Made by a program: the position numbers and the translations under genes
Notes under the pieces: model-generated
Database searches by the model: none
The model's input: only the letters and a program-made list of their open reading frames with translations
Told to the model about the DNA's origin: nothing
NCBI RefSeq assembly: GCF_002913745.1
Contig: NZ_PPCG01000068.1
Span: forward strand, 1-45,189
Origin: Campylobacter concisus
GTDB lineage: Bacteria > Campylobacterota > Campylobacteria > Campylobacterales > Campylobacteraceae
DNA length: 45,189 nucleotides
Direction: 5' to 3'
Part shown: positions 9,922-18,043 of the stretch, one piece after another
Position numbering within the stretch: position 1 is the stretch's first letter
How the letters are laid out: each line of letters starts with the position of its first letter

Positions 9922-11250
9922 TTAATTTATAGAAATAAAATACTCTTCGTTTTGGAGTTCTTCTATATTTTTATAATCCATAAAAAGTTTTGGTAAATTT
10001 CTTATTATCCCTTTGTATCCTATACTGCTATATATTGCAGCATTTATCAATGTAGTTAATTTTAAATATATAAACATTACTTGTGTTATCTCGTCTTGAT
10101 TTTTAAGAATGCCGGTTACGGGCACATTTCCATGTAAGAGATGATTCCTAAGCATAATACACTTTTTATCTAACTCGTTTAATTTAATTGTATTTTCATC
10201 AAATAATGATAATAACTTATCGTTATTTGGTAGATTAAATATATTGTCAATTCTGCCTAATATATTTTTCTTTTTTTCTTTTAAACTAGAATTATCTCCT
10301 ATGAGTCGTTTTGCTTCTTTCTTGAGCTGCTTAATAAAATCTTTTTCATAAGTAGTTCTTTTTATTCCAGTTCTCTTATTGTCCGATTCATTTTTTTGCG
10401 TTAGAATTTCTAAAACTGTTGCAAGTAATCTCATTGAGTAGTAGCTTATAGATAGGGTATTTGCTGTCGTTAGTGTATCTATCGCTTCTCTGAAATTTAT
10501 ATTGTCTAGCATTTTATCTATCAAATTTTCAAAATCTTTTTTGTTGAGTTTTTTATTTTTTTCGTTGATATCAACTTTTTTATTTGAGAAGCAATATTTA
10601 TGCGGATTTCCTTCTATTGTGTAAAAGCTACTTTTATAAGTAGGAGAAAAACTACTTGTATATTTAAAATTTTTGTATTCCGAACATTCTAAATCATCGT
10701 CTTCAAAATAATAACCTCTATCCATCTGTATAAAGCCGGTAATGAAACCAACTGCAGATAATATAACCCTGCAATACTCATCAAACTCTTTGAAGGTGAT
10801 TTTTTTCTTACAATCTATAATCAAAAAATTACTATTATGATAAAAAAATAAAAACGTATATTTTTCTTTAATATTAAATTTTAAATAATCATTCAAACTA
10901 CCGTAAGACCCATGTACAAATATATCACTACCAAAATGATCAGATTGTTTACTACTGGCATTTTCACAAGGTATCCATAGCTTATAGTAGCCTTCTCTTG
11001 TCTCATTAAATCCAACGCTTGCAAATTCATATATGCTCCAATCATTAGAAACCCCATCTTGTCTTTTAAATAGTGATGATAGAATTTTTATCTTCATACC
11101 ATTTATATCTAATTCCTCATCATCTATTTTTGCGGTTCTGAGATCGCCATCAATGAACTCATTGTCTTTTTTTAGTAAAAATATGTTTCCATCTTTATAA
11201 AAATTATTTTTTTGTGTTTCTATAGCATTAATCAATTCTGTCTTTTCCAT
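9922..11250 (-). CDS. HEPN-motif protein, ApeA-like candidate defence gene
   Basis: This protein of about 442 aa is extremely AT-rich in codon use and unlike the adjoining tail genes. Near the C-terminus it has RNHLLH, which fits the R-x4-6-H motif of HEPN ribonucleases, inside a predicted helical region (about residues 240-410). The N-terminal half (about 1-230) is mixed beta/alpha and resembles in layout the ApeA_N plus HEPN architecture of abortive-infection proteins. I chose the ATG at 11250 over a GTG three codons upstream because AAGG lies 11 nt before it. The gene has its own TATAAT box and terminator, typical of a prophage moron. RNase activity and anti-phage function are inferences. 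Confidence 0.75.
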   Translation of the reverse strand: MEKTELINAIETQKNNFYKDGNIFLLKKDNEFIDGDLRTAKIDDEELDINGMKIKILSSLFKRQDGVSNDWSIYEFASVGFNETREGYYKLWIPCENASSKQSDHFGSDIFVHGSYGSLNDYLKFNIKEKYTFLFFYHNSNFLIIDCKKKITFKEFDEYCRVILSAVGFITGFIQMDRGYYFEDDDLECSEYKNFKYTSSFSPTYKSSFYTIEGNPHKYCFSNKKVDINEKNKKLNKKDFENLIDKMLDNINFREAIDTLTTANTLSISYYSMRLLATVLEILTQKNESDNKRTGIKRTTYEKDFIKQLKKEAKRLIGDNSSLKEKKKNILGRIDNIFNLPNNDKLLSLFDENTIKLNELDKKCIMLRNHLLHGNVPVTGILKNQDEITQVMFIYLKLTTLINAAIYSSIGYKGIIRNLPKLFMDYKNIEELQNEEYFISIN

Positions 11251-11286
11251 AAATTTCACTACCTTTTTTATTTTTTACATGGTTAT

Positions 11287-11292
11287 ATTATA
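11287..11292 (-). promoter_or_regulatory. -10 box of the HEPN gene
   Basis: A perfect TATAAT on the minus strand lies 36 nt upstream of the chosen ATG, within an AT-rich gap. No strong -35 is seen, which is usual for Campylobacter sigma-70 promoters. It implies expression independent of the late tail operon. Confidence 0.5.
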
Positions 11293-11329
11293 CGGCATTT
11301 ATTATGTTTTTGTTATTAGTACAAAATAT

Positions 11330-11347
11330 CTTCTTGATTTTAAGAAG
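11330..11347 (-). terminator. weak hairpin after gene D
   Basis: CTTCTT and AAGAAG form a 6-bp stem with a 6-nt loop, 14 nt past the stop of the D-like gene. On the minus strand ATATTTTGT follows. It may partly terminate the tail operon before the HEPN gene. The stem is AT-rich and weak. Confidence 0.35.
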
Positions 11348-11361
11348 TTTGATTTAGTACT

Positions 11362-12333
11362 TTACCCCTCAAACTCCACTTCACACGTATAATCTTTGCT
11401 TGTCAGCCTATGCTCCACGCTTTTAATGCTAAATTCATTATTTTCTAGTCCAGCGATGCCTTTAAATTTTAGCTTTCCGCCTGCTACTATATTTGCGCCG
11501 GGTAAACTACACCTGCCGTTTATACCGCCCTTTTGTAGCTCGTTTAGCTTGGCTTCGCCCATTTTAAAGGCTTCATTGTCGCTCTTTGGTTGGGCTATTT
11601 GCATCTTGTAAATTTGGTCTCCAGAGCCCACCTTAATACTCTTTGTTTTACCCGCTTCTATGTCTTGCCACTCTACTATAACCGCTCCGTAGGAGTTTCT
11701 GTTTGCCTCCGTAATCTCTAACGAGTAAAGCTCGGCTAAATTTAGGGTAAATTTAGGCAAACTCTCGTTTTTAGGGGTATTTGACGTTTGCGTTTCGTCT
11801 CCCTTCGCATCTTTTGCGGCTATGACGATGGTGTTATTTTTGACAGCCATGATAAAGCCGTAATCAAAGCAAAGCCCATACAAGAAATCTAGATCTCCCG
11901 CGTCGTTTTGCAAGACGGAGGCGATGTTTTGATCCTGTCCGGACGTTTTTACGGCGAGCTTATTTTCGGCGGCTATCTTCCTTGCTATTTCAAATACGGT
12001 GGTATTCTCCCAGCTTCTGCGCTTTTTGATTTTTTGAGGGCTTGCGAAGTTTACGGCAGTGGCTCTTACTTCCGTAGCGTAGTTTTTGTAGTCTCTGCTT
12101 GCGGTCTGGACGCTAAACGAGCCGCAAAGATAAAGATCCTCCCCATATCCTAGCCAAAGTTTAAGACTATCTCCGAATACGGGCTTGGCGTATATACCGC
12201 TAACGCTAAAGCTTATCTCGTCGCTTTTGCTACCTTCCTTGTCGTCGAAATTTAGACTGATGAGATTTGCTTTAATGATCTCCGTAATATCTTTGCCGTT
12301 TGCTTCGAGCTTGAAATTCGGGTGTTTTACCAT
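11362..12333 (-). CDS. P2 gpD-like tail/baseplate hub protein
   Basis: This 323-aa protein matches the phage late-control gene D family (P2 gpD, 387 aa), whose members form the baseplate hub beneath the spike. It begins with the strand-rich KLEANGKDITEIIKANLISL segment and contains the domain pattern NAAGDLDFLYGLCFDYGF seen in this family (here QNDAGDLDFLYGLC). It is the last gene of the tail operon and overlaps the X gene by 7 nt. The order U-X-D is exactly that of P2-type tails. Confidence 0.87.
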   Translation of the reverse strand: MVKHPNFKLEANGKDITEIIKANLISLNFDDKEGSKSDEISFSVSGIYAKPVFGDSLKLWLGYGEDLYLCGSFSVQTASRDYKNYATEVRATAVNFASPQKIKKRRSWENTTVFEIARKIAAENKLAVKTSGQDQNIASVLQNDAGDLDFLYGLCFDYGFIMAVKNNTIVIAAKDAKGDETQTSNTPKNESLPKFTLNLAELYSLEITEANRNSYGAVIVEWQDIEAGKTKSIKVGSGDQIYKMQIAQPKSDNEAFKMGEAKLNELQKGGINGRCSLPGANIVAGGKLKFKGIAGLENNEFSIKSVEHRLTSKDYTCEVEFEG

Positions 12334-12518
12334 AATTTGGCCTGTTCTTTGGCTTTCTCTTTTATCTCGGGCAAAAATACCCTATCGCCCGCTTTAAGCG
12401 TAGCGGCTAGTTTTGGATTTAGGGCTAACACCTGCTCAAAAAATCTTAAATGCCCATAATGCGCGTAAACGATAGTATCGAGCCTATCGTTATCCTTGGC
12501 TATGTAAATTTTAGTCAT
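12327..12518 (-). CDS. P2 gpX-like tail protein (LysM-like)
   Basis: This 63-aa protein starts MTKIYIAKDNDRLDTIVYAHYG and continues with a LysM-like fold pattern (LALNPKLA, then LKAGDRVFLP). It matches tail protein X of P2 (67 aa), needed for tail assembly. I chose the ATG at 12518, preceded by AGGAGAG, over a longer frame. It overlaps gpU by 8 nt and gpD by 7 nt, suggesting translational coupling. Confidence 0.85.
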   Translation of the reverse strand: MTKIYIAKDNDRLDTIVYAHYGHLRFFEQVLALNPKLAATLKAGDRVFLPEIKEKAKEQAKLW

Positions 12519-12882
12519 AATCTCTCCTGAGCTCCAAACTAAAGCTCTGCGTAAAAAACGCTCCGTTTGGGGTAAATACGGCTTGTTTTTCGCTGATTTT
12601 AACAACCGCGAACCTGCCAAAATATTTGCCGTTTCCGTTGGTTAGCGCATAGCTTTGCCTACTGCGCGCCAGCTCGTAAAGCCTTTTTAGCGCCGTTTGT
12701 TTGTCGCCGTTATAAGGCATGGTCTGGCCCTCTATGTTCACGGTTTGGTTTCCGAGGTTTGCCGCAAATAAAGCCGGATGATTTTGGATACGGTCCTGCG
12801 AGCTTATGCCAAACTCGGTCTCTAATGATATACCGCCTACTTGTTTCCAGTTAAATTTAAAGCCTCCTAAATTTAAGACCAT
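12511..12882 (-). CDS. P2 gpU-like tail terminator protein
   Basis: This 123-aa protein has the gpU-type pattern near its N-terminus (FGISSQDRIQNHPA) followed by GNQTVNIEGQTMPY. P2 gpU caps the tail tube and is needed for tail completion. It lies between the tape measure gene (4-nt gap) and gpX (8-nt overlap), in the P2 order T-U-X-D. It is somewhat shorter than P2 gpU (159 aa). Confidence 0.82.
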   Translation of the reverse strand: MVLNLGGFKFNWKQVGGISLETEFGISSQDRIQNHPALFAANLGNQTVNIEGQTMPYNGDKQTALKRLYELARSRQSYALTNGNGKYFGRFAVVKISEKQAVFTPNGAFFTQSFSLELRRDYD

Positions 12883-12886
12883 ATCG

Positions 12887-15127
12887 CTACCTTTGCTCTC
12901 TTATTTCGGTATTGGCGCTGTTAAATTCATCTCTTTTAAGCGCCTCTTTGACGCTTCTTGCGATTTGAGCTTTAAAGCTTTCCAGATCGAATTTGCCGTT
13001 ATTTGAATTAAGTAAAAAATCGCCGTTAAAGCTTATATTGATATTTGCCCCACTTGCGGTAGCCGCTACTGCGGCGGCTTGCGAGGAGGCAGGTTTAGAC
13101 GCCGCGAATAAGGCCTCTTTGGCCTTTATCGGCGCGCTTTGAGGTTCTTCGTCGTTAAACCAAGAAAAGGGGTTATACCAGTTGCTCTCTTTGCCGTCTC
13201 CTATACCAAGAGCGTCTTTCGTCCAATCAGTAGCCGCCCCGAGCGCGTCGCCGATAGAGCTAACGGTATCTACGACCCACTGAAATTTCTCGGATACCCA
13301 ATCAAAAAAGCCTCCGAATATAGATCTCCACCACTCTACTACCGAATCAAATATAGAGCTAAAGAAATTTGAAGTAGCCTCCCAATAAGGCTTTACGTTC
13401 TCCCAGATATTTTCAAAAAAGGTTTTCACCTTATCCCAATTTTCTATAATCCATGCCGCGCCCGCCCCGAGAGCTACTACCAAAGCCCCGATTCCGGTAG
13501 AGATGAGGGCTAGGCGCATTATCTTCATGCCGGCCGCGGCGGCTATAAAGCCGGCACGTAAAAAAGCTAGCCCTCTACCTAGTATCAAAGAAGCACCCAC
13601 GGCGATTTTCGTAGCCCCGCTCCAAGCGGCGGTTAGTATTAACGCAGATCTTAGCCTAGTGCCTACTAATAGCATACTAAACGCATGGGCTTTTGCTGCG
13701 AGCGTCGCGCCCACTAAACTAAACGCGTGAGCGCTCCACCTAGCCGCCGCTACCAAATTTAAAGGATTTAAAAATTTAAGTATTTTAACGACGCCCAAAA
13801 AGCCGTCCGCAACGCTTAAAAGCGCGATTTTACCGATAAGTAAAAGCGGCTTAAACATCATAAAGCCCGCAACCGCGCTTACTATTACGGCGCTAAGCGT
13901 AGGAAATTTAGAGTTTAGCTCGCCAAGCGTACCGGCTATCCCGCCCAGTACCGAAGCAACGGCATTAGTAAGCGGTAAAAACGTCTCTCCAAGATTTGAG
14001 CCTAAATTTCTCCACGCCTGCGTCAATCTTTCTATGCCTGATTTCGTAGTATCTAGCTTGGTTTGAAGCTCTTTTTGCATAGATCCTATCGCTTCGTTCG
14101 AGCGGGCTAATCTCATGTTTTCTTTAAGGGCGCCTATGTTGGTGACGAGCCCCGCGATTTCGTCGTTAAAATTTCCGCCCACTAGATCGTATAAAAGCCC
14201 AGCTTGCTTATCCTTATCGGCTTTTGAAATCGCTTCTAAAAACGTAGTTATCGCGCCCGCGGCGTCTTTAGCTAGAGCCGCTTTTAGATACCCGGCGTCC
14301 ATACCGATACTAGCTAACGCTTCTTGAAACGCTTTGCCTTTTTTATCCGCCATCGATAAGGTCGAATAAAGCGCATTTAAGCTAGTGCCCACGACCGACG
14401 TAGCTTTACCGGTGCTTAACATGGTAGAGCTAATCGCGGCGGCGTCGGTCGCGCTTAATCCGATTAGACTCGCATTTGCGGCCGTTAGCGCCGTAGCTTC
14501 GAATATCTCGTCCGCATTTGCGTTGGTTACTTTGTTATCGAGCAAATTTACTCTGTCAAAAAAGTCGTTTAAAAGCTCTAAATTATCCATTTTAAAGCCG
14601 ACTTTCATATTATTGGCCGCGCGAGACAAGGCGTCCGCGCTCATTTCAAACGCGACTGAGCCGGTAGCTAGCATCTTCGTATAGGCTACTAGTTCGTCCC
14701 CTTTTAAATTTATTTTACCGCCACCTACGGCTATTTGAGCGATATCACCGAAGCTTTTTCCCAGCGAGGTGCTTAGCCCTCTCATACTATTTTTTAACGT
14801 AGTTAAATTTTCGTCCGTATCGTCTACGTATTTTTTAACGTTGGCAAACGCCGCTTCGTCGTCGATGGCTAGCTTAATAGGTAAACCAATAGCCGCAGAG
14901 TTGGCGATAGCGCCTAGATTTGAGGTAAGTTCGCTAAAAAGCTCTTTTCTTGCCGATTTTATTTGCGCCGATAGGTTGGAAAGCTTGGCGCTATCTAGGC
15001 TCGTAACGGCGTTTTTGGCCTGCGAAATTTTACTTTTTAAACCGTCGAATCCCTTTTTTAACTCCGAAATTTGACTTAACCCTTTAACGGCTAGGCCTAT
15101 ACTAATACCGATTTGCGAGTTGTCCAT
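12887..15127 (-). CDS. tail tape measure protein (P2 gpT-like)
   Basis: This 746-aa protein sets tail length and acts in DNA ejection. The N-terminal third has heptad-like coiled-coil character (GFDGLKSKISQAKNAV) and the TP901-like core with repeated KMLATGSVAF and ALTAANASL segments. Hydrophobic membrane-like stretches follow around residues 400-545. The C-terminal part is Trp-rich (WWRSIFGGFFDWVSEKFQWV). It has a good ribosome-binding site (AAAGGAAAATT). Codon use is distinctly more GC-rich than the adjacent HEPN gene, pointing to a different origin. Confidence 0.92.
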   Translation of the reverse strand: MDNSQIGISIGLAVKGLSQISELKKGFDGLKSKISQAKNAVTSLDSAKLSNLSAQIKSARKELFSELTSNLGAIANSAAIGLPIKLAIDDEAAFANVKKYVDDTDENLTTLKNSMRGLSTSLGKSFGDIAQIAVGGGKINLKGDELVAYTKMLATGSVAFEMSADALSRAANNMKVGFKMDNLELLNDFFDRVNLLDNKVTNANADEIFEATALTAANASLIGLSATDAAAISSTMLSTGKATSVVGTSLNALYSTLSMADKKGKAFQEALASIGMDAGYLKAALAKDAAGAITTFLEAISKADKDKQAGLLYDLVGGNFNDEIAGLVTNIGALKENMRLARSNEAIGSMQKELQTKLDTTKSGIERLTQAWRNLGSNLGETFLPLTNAVASVLGGIAGTLGELNSKFPTLSAVIVSAVAGFMMFKPLLLIGKIALLSVADGFLGVVKILKFLNPLNLVAAARWSAHAFSLVGATLAAKAHAFSMLLVGTRLRSALILTAAWSGATKIAVGASLILGRGLAFLRAGFIAAAAGMKIMRLALISTGIGALVVALGAGAAWIIENWDKVKTFFENIWENVKPYWEATSNFFSSIFDSVVEWWRSIFGGFFDWVSEKFQWVVDTVSSIGDALGAATDWTKDALGIGDGKESNWYNPFSWFNDEEPQSAPIKAKEALFAASKPASSQAAAVAATASGANINISFNGDFLLNSNNGKFDLESFKAQIARSVKEALKRDEFNSANTEIREQR

Positions 15128-15142
15128 AATTTTCCTTTAATA

Positions 15143-15151
15143 TGCTATAAT
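15143..15151 (+). promoter_or_regulatory. extended -10 promoter for small divergent gene
   Basis: TGCTATAAT is a perfect extended -10 element on the plus strand, in the gap between the tape measure start and the E' stop. Transcription would begin around 15158, just ahead of an AAGGA ribosome-binding site and the ATG at 15170. Confidence 0.5.
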
Positions 15152-15169
15152 CCGTGAAAAGGATTTAAA

Positions 15170-15316
15170 ATGGCTTTTTTTGTTCCGATTTTTATATTTT
15201 TATTTTTCTATGCCTCGCCGGTAGGGTTTTGGCAGACATTAATCGCTTTGTTTTTCGGACTAGGTTTGTTAGGCGGCTTAATAGGCGGAGTTGGCGCCGT
15301 TTTTAAACGCTTCTAG
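15170..15316 (+). CDS. small hydrophobic protein opposite the tail operon
   Basis: This 48-aa frame, missed by a length cut-off, encodes a very hydrophobic protein starting MAFFVPIFIFLFF. A second segment (ALFFGLGLLGGLIGG) follows and the C-terminus is basic (VFKRF), so two membrane helices are likely. It has AAGGA 6 nt before the ATG and an extended -10 box. It fills a 203-nt hole in the minus-strand tail operon exactly between E' and T. It could be a superinfection-exclusion or holin-like moron, or a type I toxin. No homologue is recognised. Confidence 0.5.
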   Translation: MAFFVPIFIFLFFYASPVGFWQTLIALFFGLGLLGGLIGGVGAVFKRF

Positions 15317-15330
15317 AATATTAAAAAAAT

Positions 15331-15707
15331 CTAACTAACTCCGCTTTTGGCCTTTAAAATTCGCTCCGAGATTTTAACGAACTCGCTAAAATCTATTACG
15401 TCTAAATCTAAAATTTCGCTATAGCCGAACCCTAAAACGTAAGCTACCGACGCTACGGCCTCGTTATTTATGCAGATTTTTTCGCAGGTTGCAAAAAATC
15501 CTTAATCACCTCCTCGATCGCTTTAAAATCAAGCATATCAAGGCTTTCTACTTCGTCGCTTGACATATTAGCGCAGCTAACTACTAGCTTGATCGCTCTC
15601 TCGTCGTCGCTTTTTTCAAGCCCGGCTAGCTTCATAACTCTAACCGTAGGCGCGAAAATTTCTACTTCTTTGCCGTTAATAGGCAACTTAATCGTCGTTT
15701 TTCTCAT
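15331..15707 (-). CDS. tail assembly chaperone gpE+E' by -1 frameshift
   Basis: Reading gpE to codon 72, slipping -1 at the heptamer T TTT TTG (15492-15498) and continuing to the TAG at 15331 gives a 125-aa fusion. The extension contains NNEAVASVAYVLGFGYSEIL and has no start codon of its own. P2 makes gpE and gpE+E' in just this way, at the same heptamer, between the tube and tape measure genes. The frame, heptamer and position are all visible. Actual slippage is inferred from the family. Confidence 0.72.
15468..15707 (-). CDS. tail assembly chaperone gpE
   Basis: This 79-aa protein (MRKTTIKLPINGKEVEIF) matches the P2 gpE class of tail assembly chaperones (91 aa). I use the second of two adjacent ATGs, which lies 6 nt from AGGA. 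The acidic C-terminal half, with LDFKAIEEVIKDFL, ends in the slippery site that gives the longer E+E' product. It lies between the tube and tape measure genes, as in P2. Confidence 0.8.
   Translation of the reverse strand: MRKTTIKLPINGKEVEIFAPTVRVMKLAGLEKSDDERAIKLVVSCANMSSDEVESLDMLDFKAIEEVIKDFLQPAKKSA
15492..15498 (-). promoter_or_regulatory. -1 ribosomal frameshift site T TTT TTG
   Basis: In the gpE frame the codons are GAT TTT TTG, giving an X XXY YYZ heptamer read as T TTT TTG. It is the heptamer used by P2 gene E. A second A-rich run (GCG AAA AAA) lies downstream but fits the rule less well. The -1 frame stays open for 53 codons after it. Confidence 0.7.
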
Positions 15708-15736
15708 CATATATCCTTTTAAAATTTTAGTTTTAT

Positions 15737-16252
15737 TTATTCGCCCAAATTTGAGCGCACTTGCGCCAAATAATCCACACCGCCTATAAGGCATATCATG
15801 TTTTCGACGTCTAGTAGCGCTACTGGCACTTTGCCTATATTTATATCTAAAAAATGAACGGCTAGCTTGACGCTCACCTCCATCTCTTTACCGCTTTCAA
15901 AGCTTCCCGGATCTATCTCAGTAATATCCCCGGTAACCGCCATAGAAAAAGGTTCTGGAGAGCCTTTGCCGGATTGAAAGATGCTAGCCTTGAATAAAAA
16001 AGGAATTCTGTTATTCCAAGTGTTGAGTCCATAACCCAAGTATGTGTTCCTATCGAGCACGCTTAGCTTAAACTCCATTTCCACTGGCTTTATCGTCCCG
16101 CTTGCGAAATTGCCTCCAAGAGCCCCTTTGGCTTCGATCGTCTCTTGTTCTATCTTTGGTATAGTGAGCGATTTAACTACGCCCAAATATCCTTGACCGT
16201 TTATGAATACGTTTGCTTCCTGGATAACCTGAGGAATTTGTCTTTTTACCAT
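15737..16252 (-). CDS. tail tube protein (P2 FII-like)
   Basis: This 171-aa protein is the length of P2 FII (172 aa). It has the family start (RQIPQVIQEANVFINGQGYLG) and the central LPKIEQETIEAKGALGG-like motif (here IPKIEQETIEAKGA). It polymerises as the inner tube of a contractile tail. It follows the sheath gene by 10 nt and precedes gpE. Confidence 0.92.
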   Translation of the reverse strand: MVKRQIPQVIQEANVFINGQGYLGVVKSLTIPKIEQETIEAKGALGGNFASGTIKPVEMEFKLSVLDRNTYLGYGLNTWNNRIPFLFKASIFQSGKGSPEPFSMAVTGDITEIDPGSFESGKEMEVSVKLAVHFLDINIGKVPVALLDVENMICLIGGVDYLAQVRSNLGE

Positions 16253-16262
16253 TTTTTACTCC

Positions 16263-17426
16263 TTATTTATTTAAATCGTTCATAAGCGTTTCGCCGTATT
16301 TATCCACGTAGATAAAATCAAGTGTAAGCTGCTTAACGATCGGATTGTTTTGCATTCTGACGTCTAGGTAAAATTTACCGTCCGTGATATTGGCCAGCGT
16401 ATTTTTCTCGCTCCAAGATAGCTCGTATCCGAGCAATACTTTTGCCCCTACAAGCCCCCTAAGCAGCTCGCTAACGCTTCTTTTGGCGTGATATAGCTGG
16501 TCTGCTTTTTTGTCTATCGCAAATAGCACCCCTTTTTGGCAAGCCTGCGAAATACGGTCAAATACCCTTACTCGCGCTAAATCCTTCCATATAGTATCTT
16601 GATCGCTAGTCTCTCCGCCCCATGCTCTAAAGCCGCTTTCTCTAATGACGGTCGAAATTTTTGCCGCCCTTAGCTCGTCCGCGGTGCAGGTTTCGCCTAG
16701 CTCGAAATCTACGTCTATTTCCGTGCCCGAAACTCCTATCATAACCCTATTTGAGTAGCTGTCACTATATCCAAACTCGCTCTGGCCGTCCGTATGAGCT
16801 ATCATGCCGGCTATTCTCGCGCTTTGCCCCTCATAGACGTAAGCGTTGGTTTCATCATCCCAAACCTTGACGTTAGGATACGCCGCAACGAGCCTTCTAG
16901 TGCCGAAGTCTCCCATCTTTACTATCGCTGCGGCCGCGTCCTGGGCTTTTAGATCTACGATGCCGGTCGCTTTTAGCCTGGTAGCTACTTTTTCTATCTC
17001 GCCTTTTACGGCGTCTTCTTGGCTAAATCCAGGCGCTATGATTAGATTAGGGTTATATCCAAAGCGAGATTTTGCTTTAGCAAACGCTGTAATGGCACTT
17101 TTACACTCCGTGATCTCATCGTTTGTGTCCTCATCGTCATCTTTTGTAAATACACTTAATATTATTTGCGTATTTACAGCCTGATCTTCAATACCTTTTA
17201 AAGCCCTATAAATAGAACCTTTTTTAAAAGCTTGGCTTGCATCCTTTTTTGCTTTGTATTTTGCTTCAAGGACTTCAAGTGCCTTTGCTGTTGTCATATA
17301 AAAATGTAGACCATTTTCTAACACCTCTTCATACCCTGCTATACCAATAGGCGTAGTACTTTCTACCGCTATAGGTCTTGCCGCCTCAGCTGATACGGTT
17401 ACGTTTACACCAAATTTTGCTGCCAT
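16263..17426 (-). CDS. contractile tail sheath protein (P2 FI-like)
   Basis: This 387-aa protein is close to P2 FI (396 aa). The N-terminus (VESTTPIGIAG) is typical of phage sheaths. The C-terminal half has FRAWGGETSD, DRISQACQKGV and LLGYELSWSEKN, all conserved in the family. The contracting sheath drives the tube through the envelope. Codon use shifts within the gene near 17.0-17.1 kb, with AT-rich codons in the N-terminal part and GC-richer codons after it, as if two alleles had recombined. Confidence 0.93.
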   Translation of the reverse strand: MAAKFGVNVTVSAEAARPIAVESTTPIGIAGYEEVLENGLHFYMTTAKALEVLEAKYKAKKDASQAFKKGSIYRALKGIEDQAVNTQIILSVFTKDDDEDTNDEITECKSAITAFAKAKSRFGYNPNLIIAPGFSQEDAVKGEIEKVATRLKATGIVDLKAQDAAAAIVKMGDFGTRRLVAAYPNVKVWDDETNAYVYEGQSARIAGMIAHTDGQSEFGYSDSYSNRVMIGVSGTEIDVDFELGETCTADELRAAKISTVIRESGFRAWGGETSDQDTIWKDLARVRVFDRISQACQKGVLFAIDKKADQLYHAKRSVSELLRGLVGAKVLLGYELSWSEKNTLANITDGKFYLDVRMQNNPIVKQLTLDFIYVDKYGETLMNDLNK

Positions 17427-17428
17427 TT

Positions 17429-18043
17429 TTATTCTCCTTTTTGATTTACTCTCTTAAATGGGTTGATTGCCCACACTGATTTTAAGATAGGCTTGTCGTC
17501 GGCCTCAAGATACTTTTCTGCGTTCATCTCATTCATACCTGCCACGTCCATCAGCTTCCAACCTAGGTATATGCGGCAATAGAAATTCTTGAAAATTCCT
17601 TTGTATCTGATAGTTTGGTAATACCCGAAACGCTCTTTGCCGTTTTTGAGCTTGCACGTGACCAAGCACCAGTCGGAGACTATGCCGCCGTTTGACGTAA
17701 CTTTCGGATTGCCTTGTGTGATCACGCTTGATAGCACGATGTCTTTTACTTTTACACCTAAAAATTTGACCGAAAAGACACCGATACGATTTCTAAGCAA
17801 CCAGCGCAAACGAGCGTAGTATGTCCTTTCTTTTCCCTGGAAGTGCTCTCTTTTCCAGCCCTCATCACCATTTATGCCATAGTCGGGGTCATCGAACCAC
17901 GCCGCCCACTTTGGCAAGTGTTCGTCCTCTTTCTTGCAAAAAGCCACTGCTATCGGCACTATGAAAAATGCCAAAATTTCAAACGGCAGTTCGATGATTA
18001 TATTTTTTATGACTTGGCAAATTTATTTTTTAGATATTCTCAT
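17429..18043 (-). CDS. unknown phage protein with 5' frameshift
   Basis: The main frame encodes about 190 residues containing HLPKWAAWFDDPDYGINGD and WKREHFQGK, a pattern I associate with small phage proteins of unknown function near tail genes. The frame has no good start. An ATG at 18043, overlapping the zinc-ribbon stop and preceded by AAAGG, opens MRISKK and then meets TAA. One extra A in the A6 run, or a -1 slip there, would join it to INLPSHKN and on through a hydrophobic segment (LAFFIVPIAVAF). So this is a homopolymer error, a recent mutation or a real frameshift. A TTG start at 17974 is the fallback. Confidence 0.6.

Noticed and set aside
13139-15074. Several plus-strand frames across the tape measure gene
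   Set aside because: They lack ribosome-binding sites and mirror the codon structure of the minus-strand gene. They are shadows.
15470-15490. GCG AAA AAA as the gpE slippery site
   Set aside because: The P-site re-pairing would mismatch at the first base. The upstream T TTT TTG fits the rule exactly and is the P2 heptamer.
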